Assembly: GCA_043820025.1 (NCBI GenBank)
Contig: JBDRED010000027.1
Location: forward strand, 1-31,333
DNA from: JBDRED01 sp043820025 [NCBI: Elusimicrobiota bacterium]
GTDB lineage: Bacteria; RUG730; JBDRED01
DNA: 31,333 bases
Direction: 5' to 3'
Below the pieces are notes generated by a model. The model ran no database searches. It saw only the letters and a program-made list of their open reading frames with translations, and was not told where the DNA came from. How positions within the stretch are numbered: the first letter of the stretch is position 1; each line of letters opens with the position of its first letter. The translations under genes and the position numbers were made by a program. Below are positions 9,015 through 15,555 of this stretch, piece by piece.

Positions 9015-9052
9015 ATAAGAAGAACTTATTAAACTTATTTTAGGAGGTGAAC

Positions 9053-10042
9053 ATGTCATTTGATATTAAGGCAATTAATGAGAAGGTAAAAAAGGAAAGT
9101 GAATTTGTCACTATACTTTTTGCGGAGATGGAAAAGGCTATTGTCGGACAGCGTGATTTGGTAGAGAAGTTTTTAGTCGGACTTCTTGCTGACGGGCATA
9201 TACTTATTGAGGGCGTGCCCGGGCTTGCGAAAACTCTGGCAGTTAAGACATTGTCCGACGCTATAACCGGGAAGTTTCAGCGCCTCCAGTTTACGCCTGA
9301 CCTTCTGCCTGCTGACTTGATAGGAACGCCGATATATAAACAGCAGGAAGGCGTGTTTGAGGTTAAGAAAGGCCCGATATTTGCGAATCTTATATTAGCC
9401 GATGAAATAAACCGCGCGCCTGCAAAGGTCCAAAGCGCGCTCTTGGAAGCAATGCAGGAAAGGCAGGTTACTATTGGAACGCAGACATTCCCTTTAGATA
9501 AACCATTTCTCGTTCTTGCTACGCAGAATCCTATTGAACAGGAGGGCACATATCCTCTGCCTGAAGCGCAGGTTGATAGATTTATGTTGAAGCTAAAGAT
9601 AACATATCCTACCAGAAAGGAGGAGGAAGAAATATTAAAACGCTACGCAAGCGGCCATGAGCCGACAATAAAAAATGTAATTTCATTAAAAGATATATTA
9701 AAAGCGCGGGAAATTGTGAATGAGGTTTATGTTGACGAGAAGATTCACAATTATGTTTTAGATATTGTTTTTGCAACGCGTAATCCTGAAGAGCATAATT
9801 TGGCGTCTTTAAAAGGCCTTATTAGTTATGGTTCTTCGCCAAGAGCTACTATTTATTTAGTTAAAGCCGCGAAAGCGTACGCCTTTCTGCAGGGACGCGG
9901 GTATGTAACGCCTGAAGATATTAAGGCAGTTAGCATGGATGTGCTGAGGCATAGGGTGATTGTAAGTTATGAGGCAGAAGCAGAAGATATGACATCAGAG
10001 GATATTATAAAACAAATATTTAATGAAATCGAAGTGCCGTAA
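9053..10042 (+). CDS. moxR: MoxR-family AAA+ ATPase, first gene of the Bat operon
   Basis: A 329-residue cytoplasmic AAA+ ATPase. Walker A is GVPGLAKT (residues 54-61), Walker B LILADE (113-118), and the sensor-1 region reads LATQNPIEQEGTYPLPEAQVDRF, typical of MoxR. A C-terminal AAA lid domain follows. Starting at ATG 9053 places the strong AGGAGG site (9042-9047) five bases upstream. A GTG at 9047 would lie inside that site and is rejected. MoxR proteins act with VWA/DUF58 partners as chaperones or in metal-centre maturation, and all partners follow here on the same strand. The distance to the DUF58 gene, normally a few bases, is expanded to about 460 by a four-helix-bundle gene cassette. 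Confidence 0.95.
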   Translation: MSFDIKAINEKVKKESEFVTILFAEMEKAIVGQRDLVEKFLVGLLADGHILIEGVPGLAKTLAVKTLSDAITGKFQRLQFTPDLLPADLIGTPIYKQQEGVFEVKKGPIFANLILADEINRAPAKVQSALLEAMQERQVTIGTQTFPLDKPFLVLATQNPIEQEGTYPLPEAQVDRFMLKLKITYPTRKEEEEILKRYASGHEPTIKNVISLKDILKAREIVNEVYVDEKIHNYVLDIVFATRNPEEHNLASLKGLISYGSSPRATIYLVKAAKAYAFLQGRGYVTPEDIKAVSMDVLRHRVIVSYEAEAEDMTSEDIIKQIFNEIEVP

Positions 10043-10046
10043 GAAA

Positions 10047-10079
10047 GAAGACAGAATTCAGAAGACAGAATTCAGAATT
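10047..10079. repeat. Left 7-base repeat array of the four-helix-bundle cassette
   Basis: From 10052 the heptamers cagaatt, cagaaga, cagaatt and cagaatt follow each other; equivalently, a 14-base unit is repeated twice at 10047-10074. The 18 bases at 10061-10078 (gaagacagaattcagaat) are a perfect inverted match to 10457-10474 beyond the gene. It starts five bases after the MoxR stop codon. Confidence 0.85.
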
Positions 10080-10094
10080 TTGGAGAATGTGTAA

Positions 10095-10463
10095 ATGGTG
10101 GATGGAGTGAAAAAATTCAATGATTTAATAGTTTGGCAAAAAGCTCATAGTTTAGCGTTAGGTGTTTATAGTTTTACTATGACTTTTCCGGATCATGAGA
10201 AATATTGTTTGATCTCACAATTGAGGAGATCTGCTGTATCTGTTCCTGCTAATATTGTTGAAGGTTTCAAAAAACGTGGTAAAGCAGATAAAATAAGGTT
10301 TTATAATATAGCACAAGGTTCTCTAGAGGAGACTAGGTACTATTTTATTCTTGCAAAAGATTTAGGCTACGGGAATTCTGATTCTTTAATGCTATTATTG
10401 GAAGAAGTAAGTAAATTGTTAGAAGTTTATATAAGTAGAATTAATAATAATTCTGGATTCTGA
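10095..10463 (+). CDS. Four-helix-bundle protein (23S rRNA intervening-sequence protein family)
   Basis: A 122-residue protein matching the four-helix-bundle family first known from 23S rRNA intervening sequences (S23/IVP, TIGR02436). The family signature is clear: FNDLIVWQKAHSLAL near the N-terminus, FPDHEKYCLISQLRRSAVSVPANIVEGF in the middle, and IAQGSLEETRYYFILAKDLGY after it. GGAG at 10082-10085 lies nine bases before the ATG. Family members are small, widespread and of unknown biochemical role; the same fold occurs in the Avd protein of diversity-generating retroelements. Here it sits between two genes that normally adjoin, enclosed by inverted 7-base-repeat arrays, and its last codons (SGF) and TGA stop are themselves array sequence. 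It is probably a recent insertion rather than a Bat component. Confidence 0.92.
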   Translation: MVDGVKKFNDLIVWQKAHSLALGVYSFTMTFPDHEKYCLISQLRRSAVSVPANIVEGFKKRGKADKIRFYNIAQGSLEETRYYFILAKDLGYGNSDSLMLLLEEVSKLLEVYISRINNNSGF

Positions 10464-10490
10464 ATTCTGTCTTCCGGATTCTGAATTATT
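10449..10490. repeat. Right, inverted 7-base repeat array of the four-helix-bundle cassette
   Basis: Consecutive heptamers aattctg, gattctg, aattctg, tcttccg, gattctg and aattatt are the reverse complement of the CAGAANN pattern on the left side. Positions 10457-10474 pair perfectly with 10061-10078. The stop codon of the enclosed gene (10461-10463) lies inside. The array ends immediately before the AGGAG site of the DUF58 gene. Confidence 0.85.
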
Positions 10491-10500
10491 AGGAGTTTTT

Positions 10501-10959
10501 ATGCTTCCGAAGGAAATATTTGCGCAAGTTAAAAAGATAGAAATAACGACAGGAAAGCTCGTTAATGAGGTATTTGCAGGCCGGTATAACAGCGTGTTTA
10601 AGGGCAGGGGAATGGAGTTTAATGAGGTGCGTGAGTATCAGATAGGCGATGATATACGGTCTATTGATTGGAACGTTACTGCGCGTATGGGCCATCCGTA
10701 TATTAAAAGGTATGTGGAAGAGAGAGAATTGACTGTAATATTGCTTGTAGATATGAGCGCGTCGCAAAAATTCGGCAGTCAGGAAAAATTTAAGTCAGCT
10801 ATTGCGGCTGAAATTGCGTCAATCCTTGCTTTTTCAGCAATAAAAAATAATGATAAAGTCGGAATGATAATATTTACAAATGAAGTGGAAAAATATATAG
10901 CGCCCAAAAAAAGGGCGCAAACATATTTTGCGAATGATAAGAGAAATTTTATTTTTTGA
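10501..10959 (+). CDS. DUF58 protein, N-terminal part (gene broken by a frameshift)
   Basis: The gene begins at ATG 10501 after AGGAG and encodes the conserved first half of DUF58 proteins, the VWA-like partners of MoxR: an N-terminal VFAGRYNSVFKGRGMEFNEVREYQIGDDIRSIDWNVTARMG segment, then a VWA-like part with LLVDMSASQKFG. Family sequence continues to residue about 137 (EKYIAPKK) and then changes to unrelated residues before a stop at 10957-10959. The rest of the family continues in the next frame from about 10907. The break falls on a run of seven A (10906-10912). Removing one A restores a single reading frame of about 292 residues, the usual DUF58 length. This may be a sequencing error, a true mutation or slippage. 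DUF58 proteins are expected to cooperate with MoxR at the membrane. Confidence 0.85.
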   Translation: MLPKEIFAQVKKIEITTGKLVNEVFAGRYNSVFKGRGMEFNEVREYQIGDDIRSIDWNVTARMGHPYIKRYVEERELTVILLVDMSASQKFGSQEKFKSAIAAEIASILAFSAIKNNDKVGMIIFTNEVEKYIAPKKRAQTYFANDKRNFIF

Positions 10960-11380
10960 GCCTAAAAATAACGGTACTGACATTAAGAATGCTCTTGAAT
11001 ATTTAAATGATGTGGTCAAAAGAAAGGCTGTGGTTTTCCTCATATCAGATTTTATTAATGAAGGTTATGAGCGTATGCTTAGAATTACAAATAAAAGACA
11101 TGATCTGATATCAATTATTCTCGATGATCCAAGAGAGAGGGATATGCCTGAATGCGGTATTGTAAGGCTTAGGGATGCAGAAACCGGACATGATTTAGAG
11201 ATAGACACAGGAGATTACTATTTTAAAAAAGTGTGGCATAAAAAGATTGAAGAGGTTATAAATAGCAGAAATAAACTATTAAGGTCTTCAGGTATTGACA
11301 GTATTACAATAACAACGGATGCGTCTTATGTTGAGCCGCTTATTAAGTTTTTTAAATTAAGAGAACGAAGATTGAGATAG
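10907..11380 (+). CDS. DUF58 protein, C-terminal part (out of frame with its N-terminal part)
   Basis: This frame carries the second half of DUF58: KKGRKHILRMIREILFFEP, then DIKNALEYLNDVVKRKAVVFLISDFI, RHDLISIILDDPRERDMPECGIVRLRDAETG and a final ITTDASYVEPLIKFFKLRERR. It has no credible start of its own. A TTG at 10928 exists, but nothing resembling a ribosome site is suitably placed and conserved sequence extends upstream of it. It should be read as the continuation of the gene starting at 10501, reached by a shift at the A7 run. The stop at 11378-11380 lies one base before the next start, as expected for an intact operon. Confidence 0.8.
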   Translation, partial: KKGRKHILRMIREILFFEPKNNGTDIKNALEYLNDVVKRKAVVFLISDFINEGYERMLRITNKRHDLISIILDDPRERDMPECGIVRLRDAETGHDLEIDTGDYYFKKVWHKKIEEVINSRNKLLRSSGIDSITITTDASYVEPLIKFFKLRERRLR

Positions 11381-11381
11381 A

Positions 11382-12362
11382 ATGAAGGAAATTATGCGTC
11401 AAAAAATATTATTTCAGACATTACTGTTTATTATTATTCTATTAACTTTAAGTAATCTTTATTCAATGAATACTGATCTGCCCATAGATGCGCGGGCATA
11501 CGTTAGCACCAATACTATAACAATTGGGGAAAGATTTATTTACACAGTTGATGTTATGTTTAATAAAGATATTTTGCTTGATGAGTTTAATCCTGAGAAC
11601 GCCTTAAATGAATTTGAAATAAAAAATGTTACTGTAACGGGCCCCGGAAAACAAAATTTATTTAGTAAAAAATATTTAAAACGAATGCAGTATGAACTTA
11701 GCGTGTTTAAGGCAGGATATTATGCAATACCTGGTTTTGATATTTCATACACAACTCCTGAAGTTAATAAAGCGGCTGTAACTCTTCAAGGAATAGACAT
11801 AAATGTTGTTGAAATAAAGAGAGAGAAGGGTGATACGGATGATATTAGGGATATCAAGCGCCCCAAAAGAGCGTACTATCCTGTATGGTTTTACATTGTC
11901 GGAGTATTATTAATGGCCGTGTTTGTCGGAGGAATCCTTTATTATCTTTATTCAAAAAAGAAACTCTTACAAATATTAGGCGTTGAAGAAAAGATAATCG
12001 AGCCTCCGGATGTAATAGCGCTGAGAGAATTGCAAAGGCTAAAAACTTTAGGGTATATTGAAGAAGGCCTTATAAAGGAATTCTATATCGGCATCTCAGA
12101 AACTATAAGGGTGTATCTGGAATCCGGATTCAATGTTGAAATTCTTGATAAAACGACACATGAGGTATATTTTGCGCTTAAGAACGCAAAGATTGATAAA
12201 AAATTAGTAACAGAAATTAAAGAATTTTTAGAGGAGTGCGACTTGGTAAAATTCGCAAAATTTGTACCGGATAAGAAAGTAATTGAGGAAGATTACGATA
12301 CAGCCGTAAAAATAGTTAAGGAGCGAAAACATACCCGGGGAGTACATGGGGGGATGTGTTAA
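11382..12362 (+). CDS. BatD-like membrane protein of the Bat operon
   Basis: A 326-residue protein with an N-terminal signal or anchor (ILFQTLLFIIILLTLSNLYS). A beta-rich region follows to about residue 160, with ITIGERFIYTVDV and GYYAIPGFDISYTTPE, as in BatD/oxygen-tolerance proteins. One membrane segment is present (FYIVGVLLMAVFVGGILYYLY, about 170-190). The C-terminal helical domain (ALRELQRLKTLGYIEEG...FYIGISETIRVYLESGFNVEILDKTTHEV) matches the tail found in DUF4381/BatD-like proteins. Genes like this usually sit between DUF58 and the first VWA gene in Bat operons. The ATG at 11382 is one base after the DUF58 stop. A second ATG at 11394, preceded by GAAGGAA, is a possible alternative start. 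The role is presumably envelope assembly with the VWA proteins; the exact function is unknown. Confidence 0.75.
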   Translation: MKEIMRQKILFQTLLFIIILLTLSNLYSMNTDLPIDARAYVSTNTITIGERFIYTVDVMFNKDILLDEFNPENALNEFEIKNVTVTGPGKQNLFSKKYLKRMQYELSVFKAGYYAIPGFDISYTTPEVNKAAVTLQGIDINVVEIKREKGDTDDIRDIKRPKRAYYPVWFYIVGVLLMAVFVGGILYYLYSKKKLLQILGVEEKIIEPPDVIALRELQRLKTLGYIEEGLIKEFYIGISETIRVYLESGFNVEILDKTTHEVYFALKNAKIDKKLVTEIKEFLEECDLVKFAKFVPDKKVIEEDYDTAVKIVKERKHTRGVHGGMC

Positions 12363-12386
12363 ACTCTTTAATTCATTGAGGAATTT

Positions 12387-13382
12387 ATGTTTAGATTTGC
12401 GTACTCATACATATTGTTTTTGTTGGTTATTGTGCCGGTATTGGCGTGGTTTAATCGAAATAAGGGCGCAGGTAACTCATACATAAAATATTCTGATATT
12501 AGTAATCTTAAATCGGTATTCAAAGATAAAAAGCCAAAATATTATTCAAATATACTTTTGGCAATCAGGTTATTGGCTATCGCGCTTTTAATATTTACAG
12601 CCGCAAGGCCGCAGTCAGGCAGTAAATCTGAAGAAGTTATAACAAAAGGTTATGATATAATGTTATGTCTTGATACCTCGTCTAGTATGAAGGCGGAAGA
12701 TTTTAAGCCGAATAACAGGCTTTTTGCAGCTAAGGAGGTGGTAAAGGAATTTATCCGAGGCAGAAAGCATGACCGTATCGGCCTTGTTGTGTTTGCAGGC
12801 GTTTCTTTTACTCAATGTCCGCTCACAGTTGATTATAACTCGCTTTTGGATTTTCTTAACAATGTTGAAATAGGAATAACTCAGACTGACGGCACTGCAA
12901 TAGGCACAGCGCTTATTACATGCGCTAACAGATTAAAAGACAGCTCCGGAAAAAGCAAAATTATTATTTTGTTGACTGATGGCAGGAATAATATGGGCGA
13001 GATAGACCCTGTTACTGCCGCTAAGGCGTGCGAAGCTTTGGGTATTCGGATATATACAATTGGCGCAGGTGTTCCGGGCGGCGCTTTGTATCCTATAGAC
13101 GACCCGATATTTGGTAAACGCTATGTGAAAATTGAAGAGGATCTTGATGAAGGCGCGCTTCAGAAGATAGCGCTTGCTACAGACGGCAGATATTTTAGGG
13201 CAACCGGCGAGGAGAGCCTCAAGAGTATATATAAACAGATTGACGCAATGGAAAAATCTGAGATTCGAGTTAAGGAATACACTAACTATACTGAGTTATT
13301 TAGATTTTTCTTATTTCCGGCTTTATTGTTATTATTGCTTGAGCTGATTTTAAAATATTTTATCTGGAAACGAATACCGTAA
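12387..13382 (+). CDS. batA: VWA-domain membrane protein BatA
   Basis: A 331-residue membrane protein. Hydrophobic segments lie at about residues 7-21 and 55-74, a VWA domain at about 88-290, and a final membrane segment at about 305-327. The metal-ion-dependent adhesion site is complete: DTSSS at 96-100, Thr170 in QTDGTAIG and Asp198 in LLTDG. FAGVSFTQCPLTVDYN is characteristic of BatA/BatB. GAGGAA precedes the ATG. In the Bat operon the two VWA proteins are thought to form a periplasm-facing complex with the TPR proteins. The 217 bases after it hold a multi-hairpin element that separates it from batB, where such genes normally adjoin. Confidence 0.92.
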   Translation: MFRFAYSYILFLLVIVPVLAWFNRNKGAGNSYIKYSDISNLKSVFKDKKPKYYSNILLAIRLLAIALLIFTAARPQSGSKSEEVITKGYDIMLCLDTSSSMKAEDFKPNNRLFAAKEVVKEFIRGRKHDRIGLVVFAGVSFTQCPLTVDYNSLLDFLNNVEIGITQTDGTAIGTALITCANRLKDSSGKSKIIILLTDGRNNMGEIDPVTAAKACEALGIRIYTIGAGVPGGALYPIDDPIFGKRYVKIEEDLDEGALQKIALATDGRYFRATGEESLKSIYKQIDAMEKSEIRVKEYTNYTELFRFFLFPALLLLLLELILKYFIWKRIP

Positions 13383-13404
13383 GTATAAAATATTGAATGA
13401 TATT

Positions 13405-13562
13405 ATCAACTGATTAGAAATAATATTCTCAGGAACGATTGAAAATCCCCGCCGTGAATTTTCAATCTTGATGGAAATTTTCGCTCGTCCCGCCTAAAGG
13501 CGGGACACCATGGCCGCTCAAATTTCCAACATCCTGCTAATATTAATTTCTAATCAGTTGAT
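13405..13562. repeat. 158-base multi-hairpin element between batA and batB
   Basis: The long inverted arms, 13405-13434 and 13532-13562, begin with 16 perfectly paired bases (atcaactgattagaaa / tttctaatcagttgat) and continue through TAATATT/AATATTA and CAGGA/TCCTG with small mismatches. Two further stems lie between them. Stem A is gattgaaaat (13437-13446) with attttcaatc (13458-13467). Stem B is tggaaattt (13472-13480) with aaatttcca (13520-13528), which encloses gtcccgcc / ggcgggac around TAAA (13487-13506). Drawn as one strand it folds into a branched, cloverleaf-like form. No reading frame is evident. It resembles a non-autonomous MITE-like element; a structured RNA is the alternative. 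Confidence 0.85.
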
Positions 13563-13599
13563 ATCAAGTTTAACATAATGCGAACATTTTGGAGACATT

Positions 13600-14601
13600 A
13601 TGAATTTTTCTGAGCCAATTTATTTATTTTTGATATTTTTAATTCCAATTATTATTTTTGCCCTGATAGTTATTTGGAAAAATAAAAAAGACAGGATTAA
13701 TAAATTTATTAATCTTAAACTTATAAATGAACTGATTCCCGAAGAGACTTGGGAAAGACAAAGAATTAAGATGATACTAACAGTAACAGCGTTATTTTTT
13801 ATTTTATTCGGGCTGGCAGGCCCGCGGTTTGGAACAAAGATGACAACAATAGAGAGGAAAGGCGTTGATGTTTTAATTGCAGTTGACACATCTCTCAGTA
13901 TGCTTGCTGAAGATATAAAACCAAACAGAATGACAAGGGCAAGAGAGGAATTAAAAAGGCTTGCTGCCGAGCTTGAAGGTAACAGAATAGGTATAATTGC
14001 TTTTGCAGGGCTTGCTTTTGTTCAGTGTCCGCTAACCCTGGATCCCGGCGCTGTAAAATTATTCATGAACTACCTGGATGTTGGTATTGTCCCTCAGCAG
14101 GGAACAGAGATAGGCGCAGCGATAAGGCTGGCGGTCAAAACTTTTTCTCAAGCTGAGCGTAAGCATAAGGTTTTAATAATACTTACTGACGGAGAGGATC
14201 ACAATAGCGATCCGATAAACGCTGCTGAAGACGCGAAAAAAGAAGGCATTACTATTTATACTATTGGTTTTGGAAATAAGGACGGAGAGATTATACCTAT
14301 TAAAGATCAGAACAGTAATTTAGATTATAAAAAGGATAAAAACGGAAGGACAATTATGTCGCGTCTCGATGCTGAACTTTTAATGAAAATAGCGCTTATT
14401 ACAGACGGAAAATATTTTTACGCTAATAAGGGCAATATTGAAATTGACAAGATAGCTGATTTAATAAAAAATATGGATAAGAAAGACCTCTCACAAAATA
14501 CTAAAAACCGGTACGAAGAAAGATTTTACTATTTTATTTTCATCGGACTTTTTATACTTATTCTAGAGTTGTTTATCAGGGAAACAGTTAACAGAAAATG
14601 A
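13600..14601 (+). CDS. batB: VWA-domain membrane protein BatB
   Basis: A 333-residue paralogue of the upstream BatA. It has an N-terminal hydrophobic segment (7-25), a second (58-73), a VWA domain (about 88-300) and a C-terminal membrane segment (FYYFIFIGLFILILELFI). MIDAS residues are DTSLS at 96-100, Thr169 in QQGTEIG and Asp197 in ILTDGED. It shares the FAGLAFVQCPLTLDPG block with BatA. GGAG at 13591-13594 lies five bases before the ATG. The end overlaps an upstream ATG of the batC frame by four bases (ATGA), indicating possible translational coupling. Assignment as BatB rather than BatA rests on its position as the second VWA gene followed by batC. Confidence 0.92.
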   Translation: MNFSEPIYLFLIFLIPIIIFALIVIWKNKKDRINKFINLKLINELIPEETWERQRIKMILTVTALFFILFGLAGPRFGTKMTTIERKGVDVLIAVDTSLSMLAEDIKPNRMTRAREELKRLAAELEGNRIGIIAFAGLAFVQCPLTLDPGAVKLFMNYLDVGIVPQQGTEIGAAIRLAVKTFSQAERKHKVLIILTDGEDHNSDPINAAEDAKKEGITIYTIGFGNKDGEIIPIKDQNSNLDYKKDKNGRTIMSRLDAELLMKIALITDGKYFYANKGNIEIDKIADLIKNMDKKDLSQNTKNRYEERFYYFIFIGLFILILELFIRETVNRK

Positions 14602-14615
14602 AAAAAGGATTAATT

Positions 14616-15404
14616 ATGAAGCTTAGATTATGTATAACATTATTAATGCATTACATTCTTTTAACCGTGTTAGTAAATGCTTCAGTAGTAAGTTGTGTTA
14701 ATAGAGGAAACAGATATTACAAAAAGTCTAAATATGACGAAGCTGTTTCGCGTTATGAAAAAGGGGAAAAAAATAATTCTTCGTTTTCTGTATTGAATTA
14801 TAATAAAGGTAATGCATTATATAAAAAGAATGAATATGAAAAAGCGTTATCTGAATATGAAAAAGCGTTAAATACCGATGATGTTGCGCTTCAGTCAAAG
14901 ACTTACTATAATATAGGCAATACAAATTACAGGCTCGGTAATTATGAAGAAGCGGCAGGAGGGTATAAGAGAGCTTTAGGCCTTAATCCTAATGATAAGG
15001 ATGCAAAGTATAATCTTCAGTTTGTTCAAAGAATACAAAATGAACAGCAGAAGACACAAAAAGATGAGAAGAAGGATAAAAAAGATTCCCAAAAAGGCAG
15101 GCAGGGTAAAGAATATAAAGAGGATGAGGGGCAGAATAAGAAGAACGAAGAGGGCGATAAAGAAAAGGATAAAGGTAAAGATCAAGATAAGCAAAAAGGC
15201 GGACAAAAAGATAAACAAAAGGATAAAGGAGCTGAGGAGAAAAAGAACGAAGGTGACAAGGAAAAGGGTAAACAAGATAAAAAAGACGGTATGAAAAAGG
15301 AAGACGCTGAGAGGCTTTTAGAAGCGCTTGCCGAAGAGGGTAAACCCGGAAATGACAGGAAGATGAAAATTCCGGGCTTAGCTGCGAAGGAACAAGATTG
15401 GTAA
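14616..15404 (+). CDS. batC: TPR protein BatC with long charged tail
   Basis: A 262-residue exported protein counted from ATG 14616, which has AAAGGA seven bases upstream. An ATG at 14598 overlapping the batB stop is possible but lacks a ribosome site. The N-terminus is a signal peptide ending VNASVVSC, and VVSC fits a lipobox, so this may be a lipoprotein. Two to three TPR repeats follow (NYNKGNALYKKNEYEKALSEYEKAL, TYYNIGNTNYRLGNYEEAAGGY). An approximately 85-residue low-complexity Lys/Asp/Gln/Glu stretch then precedes a conserved-looking end (KKEDAERLLEALAEEG ... AAKEQDW). TPR, charged linker and a terminal DW are typical of BatC, which is believed to associate with BatB and BatE. Confidence 0.85.
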   Translation: MKLRLCITLLMHYILLTVLVNASVVSCVNRGNRYYKKSKYDEAVSRYEKGEKNNSSFSVLNYNKGNALYKKNEYEKALSEYEKALNTDDVALQSKTYYNIGNTNYRLGNYEEAAGGYKRALGLNPNDKDAKYNLQFVQRIQNEQQKTQKDEKKDKKDSQKGRQGKEYKEDEGQNKKNEEGDKEKDKGKDQDKQKGGQKDKQKDKGAEEKKNEGDKEKGKQDKKDGMKKEDAERLLEALAEEGKPGNDRKMKIPGLAAKEQDW

Positions 15405-15415
15405 AGGAAGTGTTT

Positions 15416-15543
15416 GAGTGTTTAGGCGACGCTACTGCGTCGTCCTGAGGGAGCATCGCTCCCGAAGGATCTCCGAAAAAGAAATTACTCACGAAGATTC
15501 TTCGGGTAGTAACCCTCAGAATGACGAAGTGAGTGTTTAGGCG
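15416..15543. repeat. Palindromic dispersed element, family 1, flanked by 13-base direct repeats
   Basis: The core, 15439-15525, runs from gtcgtcctgag to ctcagaatgac and contains cgaaggatc and gaagattcttcg. The 13 bases gagtgtttaggcg occur directly on both sides, at 15416-15428 and 15531-15543, so they could be a target-site duplication or an older tandem repeat. It fills the 151-base batC-batD gap. The flank gacgctactgcgtc is shared, with one change, with the copy at the end of the activator gene. Confidence 0.8.
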
Positions 15544-15555
15544 CTAAGGTGTTGT

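Noticed and set aside
8771-9016. Minus-strand 81-residue frame in the protease-MoxR gap
   Set aside because: Its residues (CHPED..., RLAMTFLSLFRLLTSDFWLL) are translations of the dispersed repeats and heptamer array in the gap.
10095-10463. Accessory protein (Avd) of a diversity-generating retroelement
   Set aside because: The fold is related, but there is no reverse transcriptase and no template/variable repeat pair nearby; the sequence fits the 23S-IVP-type family.
10904-10916. Programmed -1 ribosomal frameshift site in DUF58
   Set aside because: The A run resembles a slippery heptamer, but the C-terminal half lies in the +1 frame, so a -1 slip would not join the two halves.
14976-15492. 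Long opposite-strand and alternate-frame ORFs across batC
   Set aside because: They are shadows of the Lys/Asp/Glu-rich low-complexity region, and one runs into repeat sequence.
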